A DNA stretch of 61,786 bases, from positions 1-61,786 of the forward strand of contig CABIXF010000023.1 of NCBI GenBank assembly GCA_902362595.1. Direction: 5' to 3'. This DNA comes from Bacteroidaceae bacterium (lineage in GTDB: Bacteria; Bacteroidota; Bacteroidia; Bacteroidales; Bacteroidaceae). The notes below the pieces were generated by a model. It was not told where the DNA came from and did not search any database. It saw only the letters and a program-made list of their open reading frames with translations. Shown piece by piece: positions 43,532-51,767 of this stretch. The position numbers and the translations under genes are program-made. Position 1 is the first letter of the stretch; every line of letters starts with the position of its first letter.

Positions 43532-44074
43532 ATGGAAGAAACCAAGAAACAATTTGAACACGTAATTGCAGTTTGCCGTGATTTGTTTGCTAAGAAACTG
43601 CATGATTACGGAGCTGCATGGCGGATTATGCGTCCTTCTTCAGTGACAGATCAGATTTTTATTAAAGCCAACCGCATCCGTAGTATCGAAGTGAAAGGCG
43701 TGGCTTTAATCAATGAAGGAATTCGCCCGGAGTTTATCGCCATTGTAAATTATGGAATTATCGGATTGATTCAGCTCGAGCTGGGTTATGCGGAAAAAGA
43801 GGATATTACTGAAGAAAAGGCATTGGAATTGTATGATACTTATGCCAAAAAGGCTTTGGAACTTATGTTGGCCAAGAATCATGATTATGATGAGGCCTGG
43901 CGGAGCATGCGTATCACTTCGTATACTGATTTGATTCTGATGAAGATTTACCGTACCAAACAGATTGAATCTTTGAAAGGAGATACACTGGTTTCGGAAG
44001 GAGTGGATGCCAATTATATGGACATGATTAATTATGCGGTATTTGGATTGATAAAACTGGAATTTGGAGAATAA
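43532..44074 (+). CDS. DUF1599 domain protein (tandem repeat)
   Basis: A 180-residue cytoplasmic protein built of two similar halves. The first has 'CRDLFAKKLHDYGAAWRIMRPSSVTDQIFIKANRIRSIE' and the second 'ALELMLAKNHDYDEAWRSMRITSYTDLILMKIYRTKQIE', each followed by 'INYGIIGLIQLELG'-like helices. This is the DUF1599 (nucleotide modification-associated) type. Enzymatic activity is unproven. Start at 43532 is chosen from the promoter at 43480-43510. It overlaps the next gene by 11 bp and heads an operon running to tpiA. Confidence 0.85.
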   Translation: MEETKKQFEHVIAVCRDLFAKKLHDYGAAWRIMRPSSVTDQIFIKANRIRSIEVKGVALINEGIRPEFIAIVNYGIIGLIQLELGYAEKEDITEEKALELYDTYAKKALELMLAKNHDYDEAWRSMRITSYTDLILMKIYRTKQIESLKGDTLVSEGVDANYMDMINYAVFGLIKLEFGE

Positions 44075-45371
44075 ATATTTACATAAAGCCATCGTTGTCT
44101 GGAGCAATTTCTGTCGTTTCTTGCTGGCAGTTGTCTTTTTGTTTTCTGGATTTATAAAGGCGAATGACCCTTTGGGCACAGTTTATAAGGTGCAGGATTA
44201 TCTGGAGGCATGGGGATTGTTGACGCTGAGCGGTGGATACGTGCCTTATTTGGTGGCGATTCTGTTTGGTATTTTTGAATTTACGTTAGGTATTTATTTG
44301 TTCTTTGGTATTAGGCGGCGGGTGGCTCCTTTGTTAATGTTGCTTCTCATGTCATTTCTGACACCGCTGACTTTGTGGTTGGCAATAGCCAATCCAATAT
44401 CCGATTGCGGCTGTTTTGGGGATGCTGTGGTATTGACCAATTGGGAAACTTTCTTCAAGAACATTGTGTTGTTGATAGCGGCTATATCTGTATTTAAATG
44501 GAGACGCTATATTTTTAATTTGGTGACAACAAAGGTCGACTGGCTGGTCTCTCTTTATAGCATTCTTTTTATTATATTCTTCACTCTTTTTTGTCTTCGT
44601 TATTTGCCTGTCTTCGACTTCCGCCCTTATCACGTGGGGGCTGATATTGTAAAGGGGATGAGCATACCCGAAGGAGAGAAACCGACTGTGTATGAAACCG
44701 TCTTTATTTATTCGAAAAATGGAAAGGAGAAAGAGTTTACCATTGATAATTTTCCGACAGATTCTACCTGGACTTTTGTCGATTCAAAGACACGGATAAA
44801 GGAAAAAGGCTATGAACCGCCTATTCATGATTTTTCCATCACTTCATTGGAAACGGGCGAAGACATGACGGATGAAATCTTGAACAGTGACCAATATACG
44901 TTCTTGCTCGTTTCTCCCTGGTTGAAGCAGGCGGACGACAGTGGAATGGATTTGATTAATGAAGTCTACGATTACAGTGTAGAGCATGGTTACCGTTTCC
45001 TTTGTCTGACAGCATCCTCTGAACAGGATATCATGGAGTGGCAGGAAAATACTGGGGCTGAATATCCTTTTGCATTGATGGATGAGATTACACTGAAAAC
45101 AATGATTCGTTCCAATCCGGGATTGATGTTGTTGAAGAAAGGGGTGGTGTTGCGTAAATGGAGTGTGTCCAATTTACCTGACGAATATCAGTTGAATGCA
45201 CCTTTGGAACGTCTTCCATTTAGTACGTGGAGCCCTAAGACGAGCATTCATAAGATTGTGGAGGTTACCTGTTGGTTCTTGGGACCTTTGCTGCTGTTTA
45301 CCATAGCCGATTTGATCTGGCTGCGTATTAAGAACCGAAAGGAGAAAAAGAAAAAAGAGAAAACATTATAA
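44064..45371 (+). CDS. DoxX/MauE-like membrane protein with thioredoxin-like periplasmic part
   Basis: A 435-residue inner-membrane protein of the BT_3979-like type. Four N-terminal helices include 'FLLAVVFLFSGFIKANDPLGTVYKVQDYL' and 'LWLAIANPISDCGCFGDAVVL', whose CxC is a redox motif. A further helix, a large extracytoplasmic domain (about 190-390) with 'YTFLLVSPWLKQ' resembling a thioredoxin fold, and a C-terminal helix follow. It probably takes part in envelope thiol/electron handling; this is inference from MauE/DoxX relatives. The start is a TTG inside the upstream gene (11-bp overlap); no ATG exists before the first helix. tpiA follows 24 bp downstream. Confidence 0.82.
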   Translation: MENKYLHKAIVVWSNFCRFLLAVVFLFSGFIKANDPLGTVYKVQDYLEAWGLLTLSGGYVPYLVAILFGIFEFTLGIYLFFGIRRRVAPLLMLLLMSFLTPLTLWLAIANPISDCGCFGDAVVLTNWETFFKNIVLLIAAISVFKWRRYIFNLVTTKVDWLVSLYSILFIIFFTLFCLRYLPVFDFRPYHVGADIVKGMSIPEGEKPTVYETVFIYSKNGKEKEFTIDNFPTDSTWTFVDSKTRIKEKGYEPPIHDFSITSLETGEDMTDEILNSDQYTFLLVSPWLKQADDSGMDLINEVYDYSVEHGYRFLCLTASSEQDIMEWQENTGAEYPFALMDEITLKTMIRSNPGLMLLKKGVVLRKWSVSNLPDEYQLNAPLERLPFSTWSPKTSIHKIVEVTCWFLGPLLLFTIADLIWLRIKNRKEKKKKEKTL

Positions 45372-45395
45372 CTAACCCTTTAAAATTAAAACAAA

Positions 45396-46151
45396 ATGAG
45401 AAAAAACATTGTAGCAGGTAACTGGAAAATGAACAAGAACCTGCAGGAAGGTATTGCATTGGCAAAAGAATTGAACGAAGTATTGACTGCAGACAAACCT
45501 AACTGCGACGTTATCATCTGTACTCCGTTTATTCACCTGGCTTCTGTTACTCCTTTGGTAGACAGCTCTATCATCGGTGTAGGTGCTGAAAACTGCGCAG
45601 ATAAAGCTTCTGGTGCTTACACTGGTGAAGTTTCTGCTGAAATGGTTGCATCTACAGGTGCTCAGTATGTAATCTTGGGTCACTCAGAACGTCGTGCTTA
45701 CTACCATGAAACAGTAGAAATCCTGGCTGAAAAAGTTAAATTGGCTTTGGCTAACAACCTGAAACCGATTTTCTGTATCGGTGAAGTATTGGAAGAACGT
45801 GAAGCTAACAAGCAGAATGAAGTAGTAGAAGCTCAGCTGGCTTCTGTATTCTCTTTGTCTGCTGAAGACTTCAGCAAGATCATCTTGGCTTACGAACCGG
45901 TTTGGGCTATCGGTACTGGTAAGACTGCTACTCCGCAGCAGGCTCAGGAAATCCACGCTCACATCCGTTCTTTGGTAGCTGCTAAATATGGTAAAGAAGT
46001 AGCTGAAAACACTTCTATCCTGTACGGTGGTAGCTGCAAGCCGACAAATGCAAAAGAATTGTTTGCAAATCCGGATGTAGATGGTGGTTTGATTGGTGGT
46101 GCTGCTTTGAAGGCTGCTGACTTCAAAGGTATCATCGATGCTTTTAAATAA
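45396..46151 (+). CDS. tpiA: Triosephosphate isomerase
   Basis: A 251-residue TIM-barrel enzyme interconverting dihydroxyacetone phosphate and glyceraldehyde-3-phosphate. Present are 'GNWKMNKN' with the catalytic Lys, 'LGHSERR' with the catalytic His, '[14 protein letters not shown]' with the catalytic Glu, and '[12 protein letters not shown]' for phosphate binding. Codon choice is strongly restricted (GCT, GAA, CTG/TTG, ATC) compared with its neighbours, as in highly expressed genes. It ends with a hairpin at 46182-46234. Confidence 0.98.
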   Translation: MRKNIVAGNWKMNKNLQEGIALAKELNEVLTADKPNCDVIICTPFIHLASVTPLVDSSIIGVGAENCADKASGAYTGEVSAEMVASTGAQYVILGHSERRAYYHETVEILAEKVKLALANNLKPIFCIGEVLEEREANKQNEVVEAQLASVFSLSAEDFSKIILAYEPVWAIGTGKTATPQQAQEIHAHIRSLVAAKYGKEVAENTSILYGGSCKPTNAKELFANPDVDGGLIGGAALKAADFKGIIDAFK

Positions 46152-46181
46152 TTTCCAATCTCTGAATTAATCAGGAATTGC

Positions 46182-46234
46182 TTGAGCACAGAGAGATGAG
46201 GACGTGCAGTGTCATTCCTTCCCTCTGTGCTCAA
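46182..46234 (+). terminator. Terminator after tpiA
   Basis: TTGAGCACAGAG (46182-46193) pairs perfectly with CTCTGTGCTCAA (46223-46234), 29-nt loop, followed by TTGACTTTTGTTTT. Confidence 0.75.
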
Positions 46235-46272
46235 TTGACTTTTGTTTTCTATGTCTATTTAAAAATCCGGTT

Positions 46273-46734
46273 ATGCTGAAATATTTTTTATTCATTGTTT
46301 CTTTATTATGTGTCAGTGGGAGTTATGCCCAACGAAACATTATTGAAAGTTTGCAAACCCGTCGGGCGGGTGAAGGAGTGGTCACTGTACACCAGGATGC
46401 ACAGATTACTTCTCTGATAGGGAAACGCTATGTACGGTCTACAAGCTCAGAACCGGTGAAGACATTGAAGGCCCGCGGTTTTCGTGTACAGGTGTATGCC
46501 GGAAATAATTCCCGTCAGGCACGCAGTGAGGCGAACAATGTAGCGGCAAAAGTAAAAGAGGAATTTCCGGACTTGCCGGTTTATACTTATTTCCAGCCTC
46601 CACGTTGGTTGTGCAGGGTGGGAGACTTCAAGAGTATTGAAGAAGCACATGTAACCATGCGTAAATTGAAGGCGACAGGAGTTTTCAAGGAAGTATCTAT
46701 TGTGCGCGAACAGATTAATATACCTATAGAATAA
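46273..46734 (+). CDS. SPOR domain protein
   Basis: A 153-residue exported protein. The signal peptide '[20 protein letters not shown]' is directly after the ATG at 46273, so longer in-frame starts from 46204 (which overlap the terminator) are rejected. The C-terminal part (about 75-150) has the SPOR fold pattern: '[64 protein letters not shown]' read in pieces as strand-helix-strand repeats. SPOR domains bind denuded peptidoglycan at division sites. Its stop overlaps the folE start (TAATG). Confidence 0.88.
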   Translation: MLKYFLFIVSLLCVSGSYAQRNIIESLQTRRAGEGVVTVHQDAQITSLIGKRYVRSTSSEPVKTLKARGFRVQVYAGNNSRQARSEANNVAAKVKEEFPDLPVYTYFQPPRWLCRVGDFKSIEEAHVTMRKLKATGVFKEVSIVREQINIPIE

Positions 46735-47330
46735 TGATGACAGATACCAATTCGATAAACTGGCCACAGGAAAAGGTGGAAAAGCTGATGGGCCATTACA
46801 AAGAGATTCTTTCTTTGCTGGGAGAAGACCCGGAGCGCGAAGGGTTGTTGAAAACTCCAGAACGTGTGGCCAAGGCCATGCTGACACTGACTCGCGGATA
46901 TGAAATGGATCCGAGAGAGGTGCTGAATGCGGCGAAGTTCAAGGAGCCTTACAGCCAGATGGTGATTGTGAAGGACATTGATTTCTTTTCCATGTGCGAG
47001 CATCACATGTTGCCGTTTTATGGAAAGGCACATGTGGCTTACATTCCGAACGGATATATCACGGGGTTGAGTAAGATTGCCCGTGTGGTCGATATTTTTT
47101 CCCATCGCTTGCAAGTGCAGGAACGCATGACACTTCAGATTAAGGAGTGCATTCAAGAAACATTAAATCCATTAGGTGTAATGGTGGTGGTAGAAGCCAA
47201 ACACATGTGCATGCAGATGAGAGGGGTGGAAAAACAGAATTCAGTGACCACTACTTCCGATTTTACCGGTGCGTTCAATCAGGCAAAGACGCGTGAAGAG
47301 TTTATGAACCTGATTCGGGCCAAATATTAA
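46734..47330 (+). CDS. folE: GTP cyclohydrolase I
   Basis: A 198-residue enzyme converting GTP to 7,8-dihydroneopterin triphosphate, the first step of folate synthesis. '[22 protein letters not shown]' contains the zinc Cys and catalytic His, '[23 protein letters not shown]' is the family signature, and '[12 protein letters not shown]' gives the second zinc Cys. ATG at 46734 overlaps the upstream TAA; a second ATG follows immediately. It ends at a strong terminator shared with dnaG. Confidence 0.97.
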   Translation: MMTDTNSINWPQEKVEKLMGHYKEILSLLGEDPEREGLLKTPERVAKAMLTLTRGYEMDPREVLNAAKFKEPYSQMVIVKDIDFFSMCEHHMLPFYGKAHVAYIPNGYITGLSKIARVVDIFSHRLQVQERMTLQIKECIQETLNPLGVMVVVEAKHMCMQMRGVEKQNSVTTTSDFTGAFNQAKTREEFMNLIRAKY

Positions 47331-47338
47331 TTGATGTG

Positions 47339-47382
47339 CTATTTCCCCTTCTGCGTATGAAAAAGGGGAAATAGTTTTTTTT
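47339..47382. terminator. Bidirectional terminator between folE and dnaG
   Basis: CTATTTCCCCTT (47339-47350) pairs with AAGGGGAAATAG (47363-47374), 12-nt loop, followed by eight T toward dnaG. Confidence 0.85.
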
Positions 47383-49513
47383 ATAGGCTGGGAGGCAATA
47401 CGACACGGTCTCCCGCTTTCTGAAGCATCGGAATCTGTATCTTCTGCAAGTCTTGGTAATGCTTCATGATTTCCTGGCACTTTTGCGGGTCGTTGTAGAT
47501 GTCTGGATTGTTCAAGGCCTGCAGTGTGTGCTTCATATCTTCTTCCACAATTGAAATCTTGAAATCAATCAGCAGACGGGGAACCAGTTCATACAACCGT
47601 TCTTCATCGGTAATGATTTTCTGTCCTTTGGAATGGTATTTGCTCAGTTGATAGCGGTCGCTGACCATTTCGGCTGCCAGTTTGCTGATATCCGCGTCGG
47701 GATGACTCAGAAAGTAGCGTTCAGCCACAAATCCCGGTTCTTGCAAGTGTGTTTCCGCTTCTTTGAGGATACGGCGGTCCAATGCACTATGAAACTGTAA
47801 TTCGTCTTCCTTTAAGCTCGAAGAAATACACTCTATCACCGTGAGCGGCTGTTCTTCTCCGTTTTCATTTTCCAAATAACACATGACTTTCTCGCCATAG
47901 CGGATCAGCATGCGTATCAGTGCCTGTTCCCGCTGGTAGAACACTTTCTGTTCGTTTCCTTCCAGTGGAATGTAAGAGAGGTATTCATCCGCTGAGGCAG
48001 TGGCTGTCGTTGCAGGAGCCTCCGGTTGCGCATCTGTCGAAGTTGTCGGTGAGGTCGTCGGATTTTCCTGTGGAACAGGTGATTCCTGTTTTTCAGTGGG
48101 ACTGGCCGGAATGGCTGGCGATTCTGTTTTTTCTTGGGATACCTGTTGAGCCCTGAGGGCTTGCTGCTGTTTTCTTTGGTTCTCCTTGAATTTGTTTTCC
48201 TGCGCCTGTTCCATGAGTTTGGCGACGGCTTCTATCAGCACCTTCTCTTCCATTTGCAGGAGCTGGCTGCATTCACGGGTATAGACCGAGCGGACAATGG
48301 CATCCGGAATGACCGAGATGCTTTTGACGATGCTGGAAATCAGGCTGGCCCGTTTGATGGGGTCTTTACCCGCTTCTTCCATCAGCAGGTTGGTCTTGAA
48401 CCGGATGAAATCGACTTCATGCTCGTTGATATAAGCCTGGTAGTCGGTGGCGTTGTGCTTGCGGGCAAAACTGTCCGGGTCATCTCCGTCTGGCAACAGG
48501 CAGACCTTGACGTTCATTCCTTCTTCCAACAGCATGTCGATACCTCGTATGCTGGCCTTGATGCCGGCTCCGTCACCGTCATACAACACGGTGATGTTGT
48601 TGGTGAAACGGTGTATCAGCCGTATCTGGTCGGGAGTCAGAGCTGTACCTGAGGAAGCTACTACATTTTCGATGCCACTTTGGTGCATGGAAATGACGTC
48701 GGTATAACCTTCTACCAGGAAACAGCGGTCCTGGCGGACAATTTCCTGCTTGGCAAAGTAGATGCCGTAGAGTTCCCGGCTTTTATGATAGATTTCCGAT
48801 TCCGGAGAATTAACATACTTCATCTGCACGTTCTTGGTGGCCGCGCTCAATACACGTCCGCCAAAAGCTACTACTTTTCCCGATAAGGTATGTACGGGGA
48901 AAATGACACGCCCCCAGAAACGGTCGCGAAGTGAACCGTCGTCCTTTCTATAGCACAAGCCGGTTTTTACCAAAAACTCTTCCTGATAGCCTTTCTGTTT
49001 GGCTGTACGTGCCAGTGCATCGTGACTGTCTGTGCTGTATCCTAACTGGAACTTTTTGATAATGTCATCACGGAATCCTCGGCTGCGTAAGTAGGTCATA
49101 CCGATACGCTGTCCGTCGATGTGATTATAAAGTATGTCTTGAAAATATTCAGAAGCAAACTGGTTGACTACAAACAAGCTTTCACGCAGACTATGTGCTT
49201 GTTTTTCTTCGTCGGTCAGTTCCCGTTCCTTTACTTCGATGTGATATTTGTTGGCCAGCCACTTCAGTGCCTCGTAGTAAGAAAGCTGTTCGTGCTCCAT
49301 GATGAAGTGCACGACATTTCCTCCCTTACCGCAACTGAAACATTTGCATAATCCTTTGCTGGGAGACACACTGAAAGAAGGGGTCTTTTCATTGTGGAAC
49401 GGGCATAGTCCGATGTAGTTCACTCCCCTTCGGCGGAGTGTGACAAATTCGGATACCACATCTACTATTTGTGCAGCATCCAGTATTCGGTCTATGGTAG
49501 CTTGGTCAATCAT
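47381..49513 (-). CDS. dnaG: DNA primase
   Basis: A 710-residue primase that makes RNA primers for replication. The N-terminal CHC2 zinc-binding domain has Cys37, His40, Cys58 and Cys61 ('CPFHNEKTPSFSV', 'CKCFSCGKGG'). The RNA polymerase core with TOPRIM shows 'FLVEGYTDVISMHQSG' and 'LYDGDGAGIKAS'. A low-complexity Pro/Thr/Glu-rich linker (about residues 450-515) precedes the C-terminal DnaB-interaction region. The length is somewhat above the E. coli enzyme because of that linker, which is common in Bacteroides. Single leftward gene. Confidence 0.97.
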   Translation of the reverse strand: MIDQATIDRILDAAQIVDVVSEFVTLRRRGVNYIGLCPFHNEKTPSFSVSPSKGLCKCFSCGKGGNVVHFIMEHEQLSYYEALKWLANKYHIEVKERELTDEEKQAHSLRESLFVVNQFASEYFQDILYNHIDGQRIGMTYLRSRGFRDDIIKKFQLGYSTDSHDALARTAKQKGYQEEFLVKTGLCYRKDDGSLRDRFWGRVIFPVHTLSGKVVAFGGRVLSAATKNVQMKYVNSPESEIYHKSRELYGIYFAKQEIVRQDRCFLVEGYTDVISMHQSGIENVVASSGTALTPDQIRLIHRFTNNITVLYDGDGAGIKASIRGIDMLLEEGMNVKVCLLPDGDDPDSFARKHNATDYQAYINEHEVDFIRFKTNLLMEEAGKDPIKRASLISSIVKSISVIPDAIVRSVYTRECSQLLQMEEKVLIEAVAKLMEQAQENKFKENQRKQQQALRAQQVSQEKTESPAIPASPTEKQESPVPQENPTTSPTTSTDAQPEAPATTATASADEYLSYIPLEGNEQKVFYQREQALIRMLIRYGEKVMCYLENENGEEQPLTVIECISSSLKEDELQFHSALDRRILKEAETHLQEPGFVAERYFLSHPDADISKLAAEMVSDRYQLSKYHSKGQKIITDEERLYELVPRLLIDFKISIVEEDMKHTLQALNNPDIYNDPQKCQEIMKHYQDLQKIQIPMLQKAGDRVVLPPSL

Positions 49514-49670
49514 TTCGAAGGGCGAAAATAATAAAAATAAGTAGAATGTGCAATTGACCGTAGTAAATCGTGGAATGACAACGATGGTACGGTCAATTAC
49601 ATGGCATTTTTTTTGATGAATAATTGAGTATTTGTAAAATGTTTATATTCAGTTATTTGTATGATTATTT

Positions 49671-49743
49671 TGGATAATAGAGTTCAAATTATGGACAATA
49701 GAATTTCTCTTGTGGACATTTGCAGCTGTAGTTTGGATATTTC
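49671..49743 (+). promoter_or_regulatory. Four 21-bp-spaced TGGAYA direct repeats, probable PUL 2 operator
   Basis: TGGATAATAG (49671), TGGACAATAG (49692), TGGACATTTG (49713) and TGGATATTTC (49734) start exactly 21 bp apart, i.e. on the same face of the helix every two turns. The array ends about 26 bp before a -7 box at 49770. This is the layout expected for a multimeric activator, most likely the hybrid sensor encoded from 60365. Confidence 0.72.
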
Positions 49744-49769
49744 GTTTCATGTTCATGGGAGGCTTATTG

Positions 49770-49777
49770 TACTTTTG
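49770..49777 (+). promoter_or_regulatory. -7 box TACTTTTG of PUL 2
   Basis: It matches TAnnTTTG, 31 bp before the GH97 ATG, with no good -33 element, in keeping with an activator-dependent promoter. Confidence 0.6.
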
Positions 49778-49808
49778 CTATCAGAGTTAACAAATAAAAA
49801 GAACTAAT

Positions 49809-51737
49809 ATGAGAAAGACTTTATTCTTTTTGTTGCTGGCATCCAGTGCTGCAATGTTTGCGGAGAACTATACAGTGAAATCTCCGGATGAACGCATCCT
49901 TGTGAATGTAGAAACAGGAGCTACTACTACGTATTCTGTAACTTTCAATGGTAAAACTATTTTGAATCCTTCTCCTTTATCTATGACTTTTGATAATGGG
50001 GTGGTGATTGGCCGCAATATGAAGGTAAAAGATGTTCAGCATCGCACGGAAGACCAGATGTTGACACCTGTTGTCCGTCAAAAAAGTGATAAAATTAGAG
50101 ATCACTACAATGAAATGGTATTAAATGCTGATCAGTATAAACTGTATTTTCGTGTATATAATGACGGATTAGCTTATCGTTTCCATACAGATTTTGCTGA
50201 CTCGCTGAAGGTAATCAGTGAAGAGGTAGACTATTGTTTCCCGGAAGATTATAATACACTTTTTCCGGAGGAAAGAACCATATTGTCTGCACAGCAGCCT
50301 TTGTTTAAACCGATGAAATTGTCAGAAATTGGAACTGACCGTTTTTGCAGTACTCCTGTACTGATTAAGGTAGATGATCAGGCACGTATTTTTATCAGTG
50401 AATCTGATTTGGAAAGTTATCCGGGTATGTTCTTGAAGAAACAAGGAAAATATGAACTGGCTGGAAAATTTGCTGCTTATTCTTTGGAAGAAGAAAAAAC
50501 AGACGATCGTCAGATTTTCCCTACTAAGAGGGCTGATTATATAGCAAGAGTAAGCGGAACCCGTAATTATCCTTGGCGTGCCATGATTGTAGCAGAGAAC
50601 GATGCTAACCTTGTAACGAATCAGTTGATTTATAAATTGGCTCCAGAGTCACAGGGGGACTTTTCTTGGGTCAAACCCGGGAAAATTGCTTGGGATTGGT
50701 ATAATGCGTTAATTCTGACGGGTGTGGATTTTAAATGTGGAATTAATAATGAAACCTATAAGTATTATATTGATTTTGCTTCTAAATACGGTCTTGAATA
50801 CGTTGTACTTGATGATGGTTGGTCTGAAGCATGGGATGTAACTAAAACCGTTCCGGAGATTGATATGGAAGAATTGGTTGCATACGGGAAAAAGAAGAAT
50901 GTAGGTTTGATTTTATGGGTTTCATGGGCTCCATTTCGTGAGAAACTGGACGAGGCCTTCGCCTTGTTTAGTAAATGGGGAATCAAAGGTATTAAAATGG
51001 ACTTCATGAATCGTGATGATCAAGCGATGGTTGATTTTTATTATACGGTAGCGCGAAAGGCTGCAGCCCACAGAATGTTGGTTGATTTTCATGGAGCTTA
51101 TAAGCCAACTGGTTGGTTGAGAACATTCCCGAATGTATTGAGTTCGGAAGGTGTGGCAGGTTTGGAAAATCATAAGTGGGGAAGTTTTGTGACTCCTGAG
51201 CATAATGTCACTTTGCCATTTACCCGTATGGTGGCTGGACCAATGGATTATACACCGGGAGCCATGATTAATTTCCATGAGAAAGACCATAAGGTTTGGT
51301 TTAATTTACCAGCTTCTATTGGGACACGTTGTCATCAATTGGGTATGTATGTCGTTTATGAGAGTCCACTTCAGATGTTGGCCGATTCTCCGTCAAATTA
51401 TTACCGTGAAGAAAAATGTATGGAATTCTTGAGTCAGGTTCCGGTAGTTTGGGATGAGACACGCGTTTTGAAAGCATCTGTAGGCGAGTATATTGTGGTG
51501 GCACGTCGCTCTGGCGATACTTGGTTCATTGGTGGTATGGTTGGTAAAAAAGGACAGAAGTTCGATATTACTCTTGATTTCATTAAGGGAAATAAGACAC
51601 TGACTTGTTGGGAAGATGGTGTGAATGTAGACCTGCAAGCACAGGACTTTGCTTGTCGTACAAAGAAAGTGAAACAAGGAGATACCATCACAATCAGCAT
51701 GTATGATGGAGGTGGCTATGTAGCTATTATTAAATAA
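49809..51737 (+). CDS. GH97 family glycoside hydrolase
   Basis: A 642-residue exported enzyme of family GH97 (SusB relatives; alpha-glucosidases or alpha-galactosidases). The signal peptide ends near 'AMFAENY'. An N-terminal beta-sandwich (to about 280) is followed by the TIM barrel: 'AWDWYNA', 'VVLDDGWSE' (332-340), 'GIKGIKMDFMNRDDQ' (391-405) and 'LSSEGVAGLENHKWG'. Asp398 occupies the place where retaining GH97 alpha-galactosidases carry their nucleophile, as far as I remember the family, so a retaining alpha-galactosidase is more likely than SusB-like inverting activity. It is the first gene of PUL 2, directly behind the repeat operator. Confidence 0.9.
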   Translation: MRKTLFFLLLASSAAMFAENYTVKSPDERILVNVETGATTTYSVTFNGKTILNPSPLSMTFDNGVVIGRNMKVKDVQHRTEDQMLTPVVRQKSDKIRDHYNEMVLNADQYKLYFRVYNDGLAYRFHTDFADSLKVISEEVDYCFPEDYNTLFPEERTILSAQQPLFKPMKLSEIGTDRFCSTPVLIKVDDQARIFISESDLESYPGMFLKKQGKYELAGKFAAYSLEEEKTDDRQIFPTKRADYIARVSGTRNYPWRAMIVAENDANLVTNQLIYKLAPESQGDFSWVKPGKIAWDWYNALILTGVDFKCGINNETYKYYIDFASKYGLEYVVLDDGWSEAWDVTKTVPEIDMEELVAYGKKKNVGLILWVSWAPFREKLDEAFALFSKWGIKGIKMDFMNRDDQAMVDFYYTVARKAAAHRMLVDFHGAYKPTGWLRTFPNVLSSEGVAGLENHKWGSFVTPEHNVTLPFTRMVAGPMDYTPGAMINFHEKDHKVWFNLPASIGTRCHQLGMYVVYESPLQMLADSPSNYYREEKCMEFLSQVPVVWDETRVLKASVGEYIVVARRSGDTWFIGGMVGKKGQKFDITLDFIKGNKTLTCWEDGVNVDLQAQDFACRTKKVKQGDTITISMYDGGGYVAIIK

Positions 51738-51767
51738 TATATTAACCTGTTTTAATTACCTAATCTA

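Noticed and set aside
49671..49743. CRISPR-like reading of the 21-bp-period repeats
   Set aside because: The repeated part is only about 6-10 bp, the spacers are shorter than any CRISPR spacer, and no cas genes are present.
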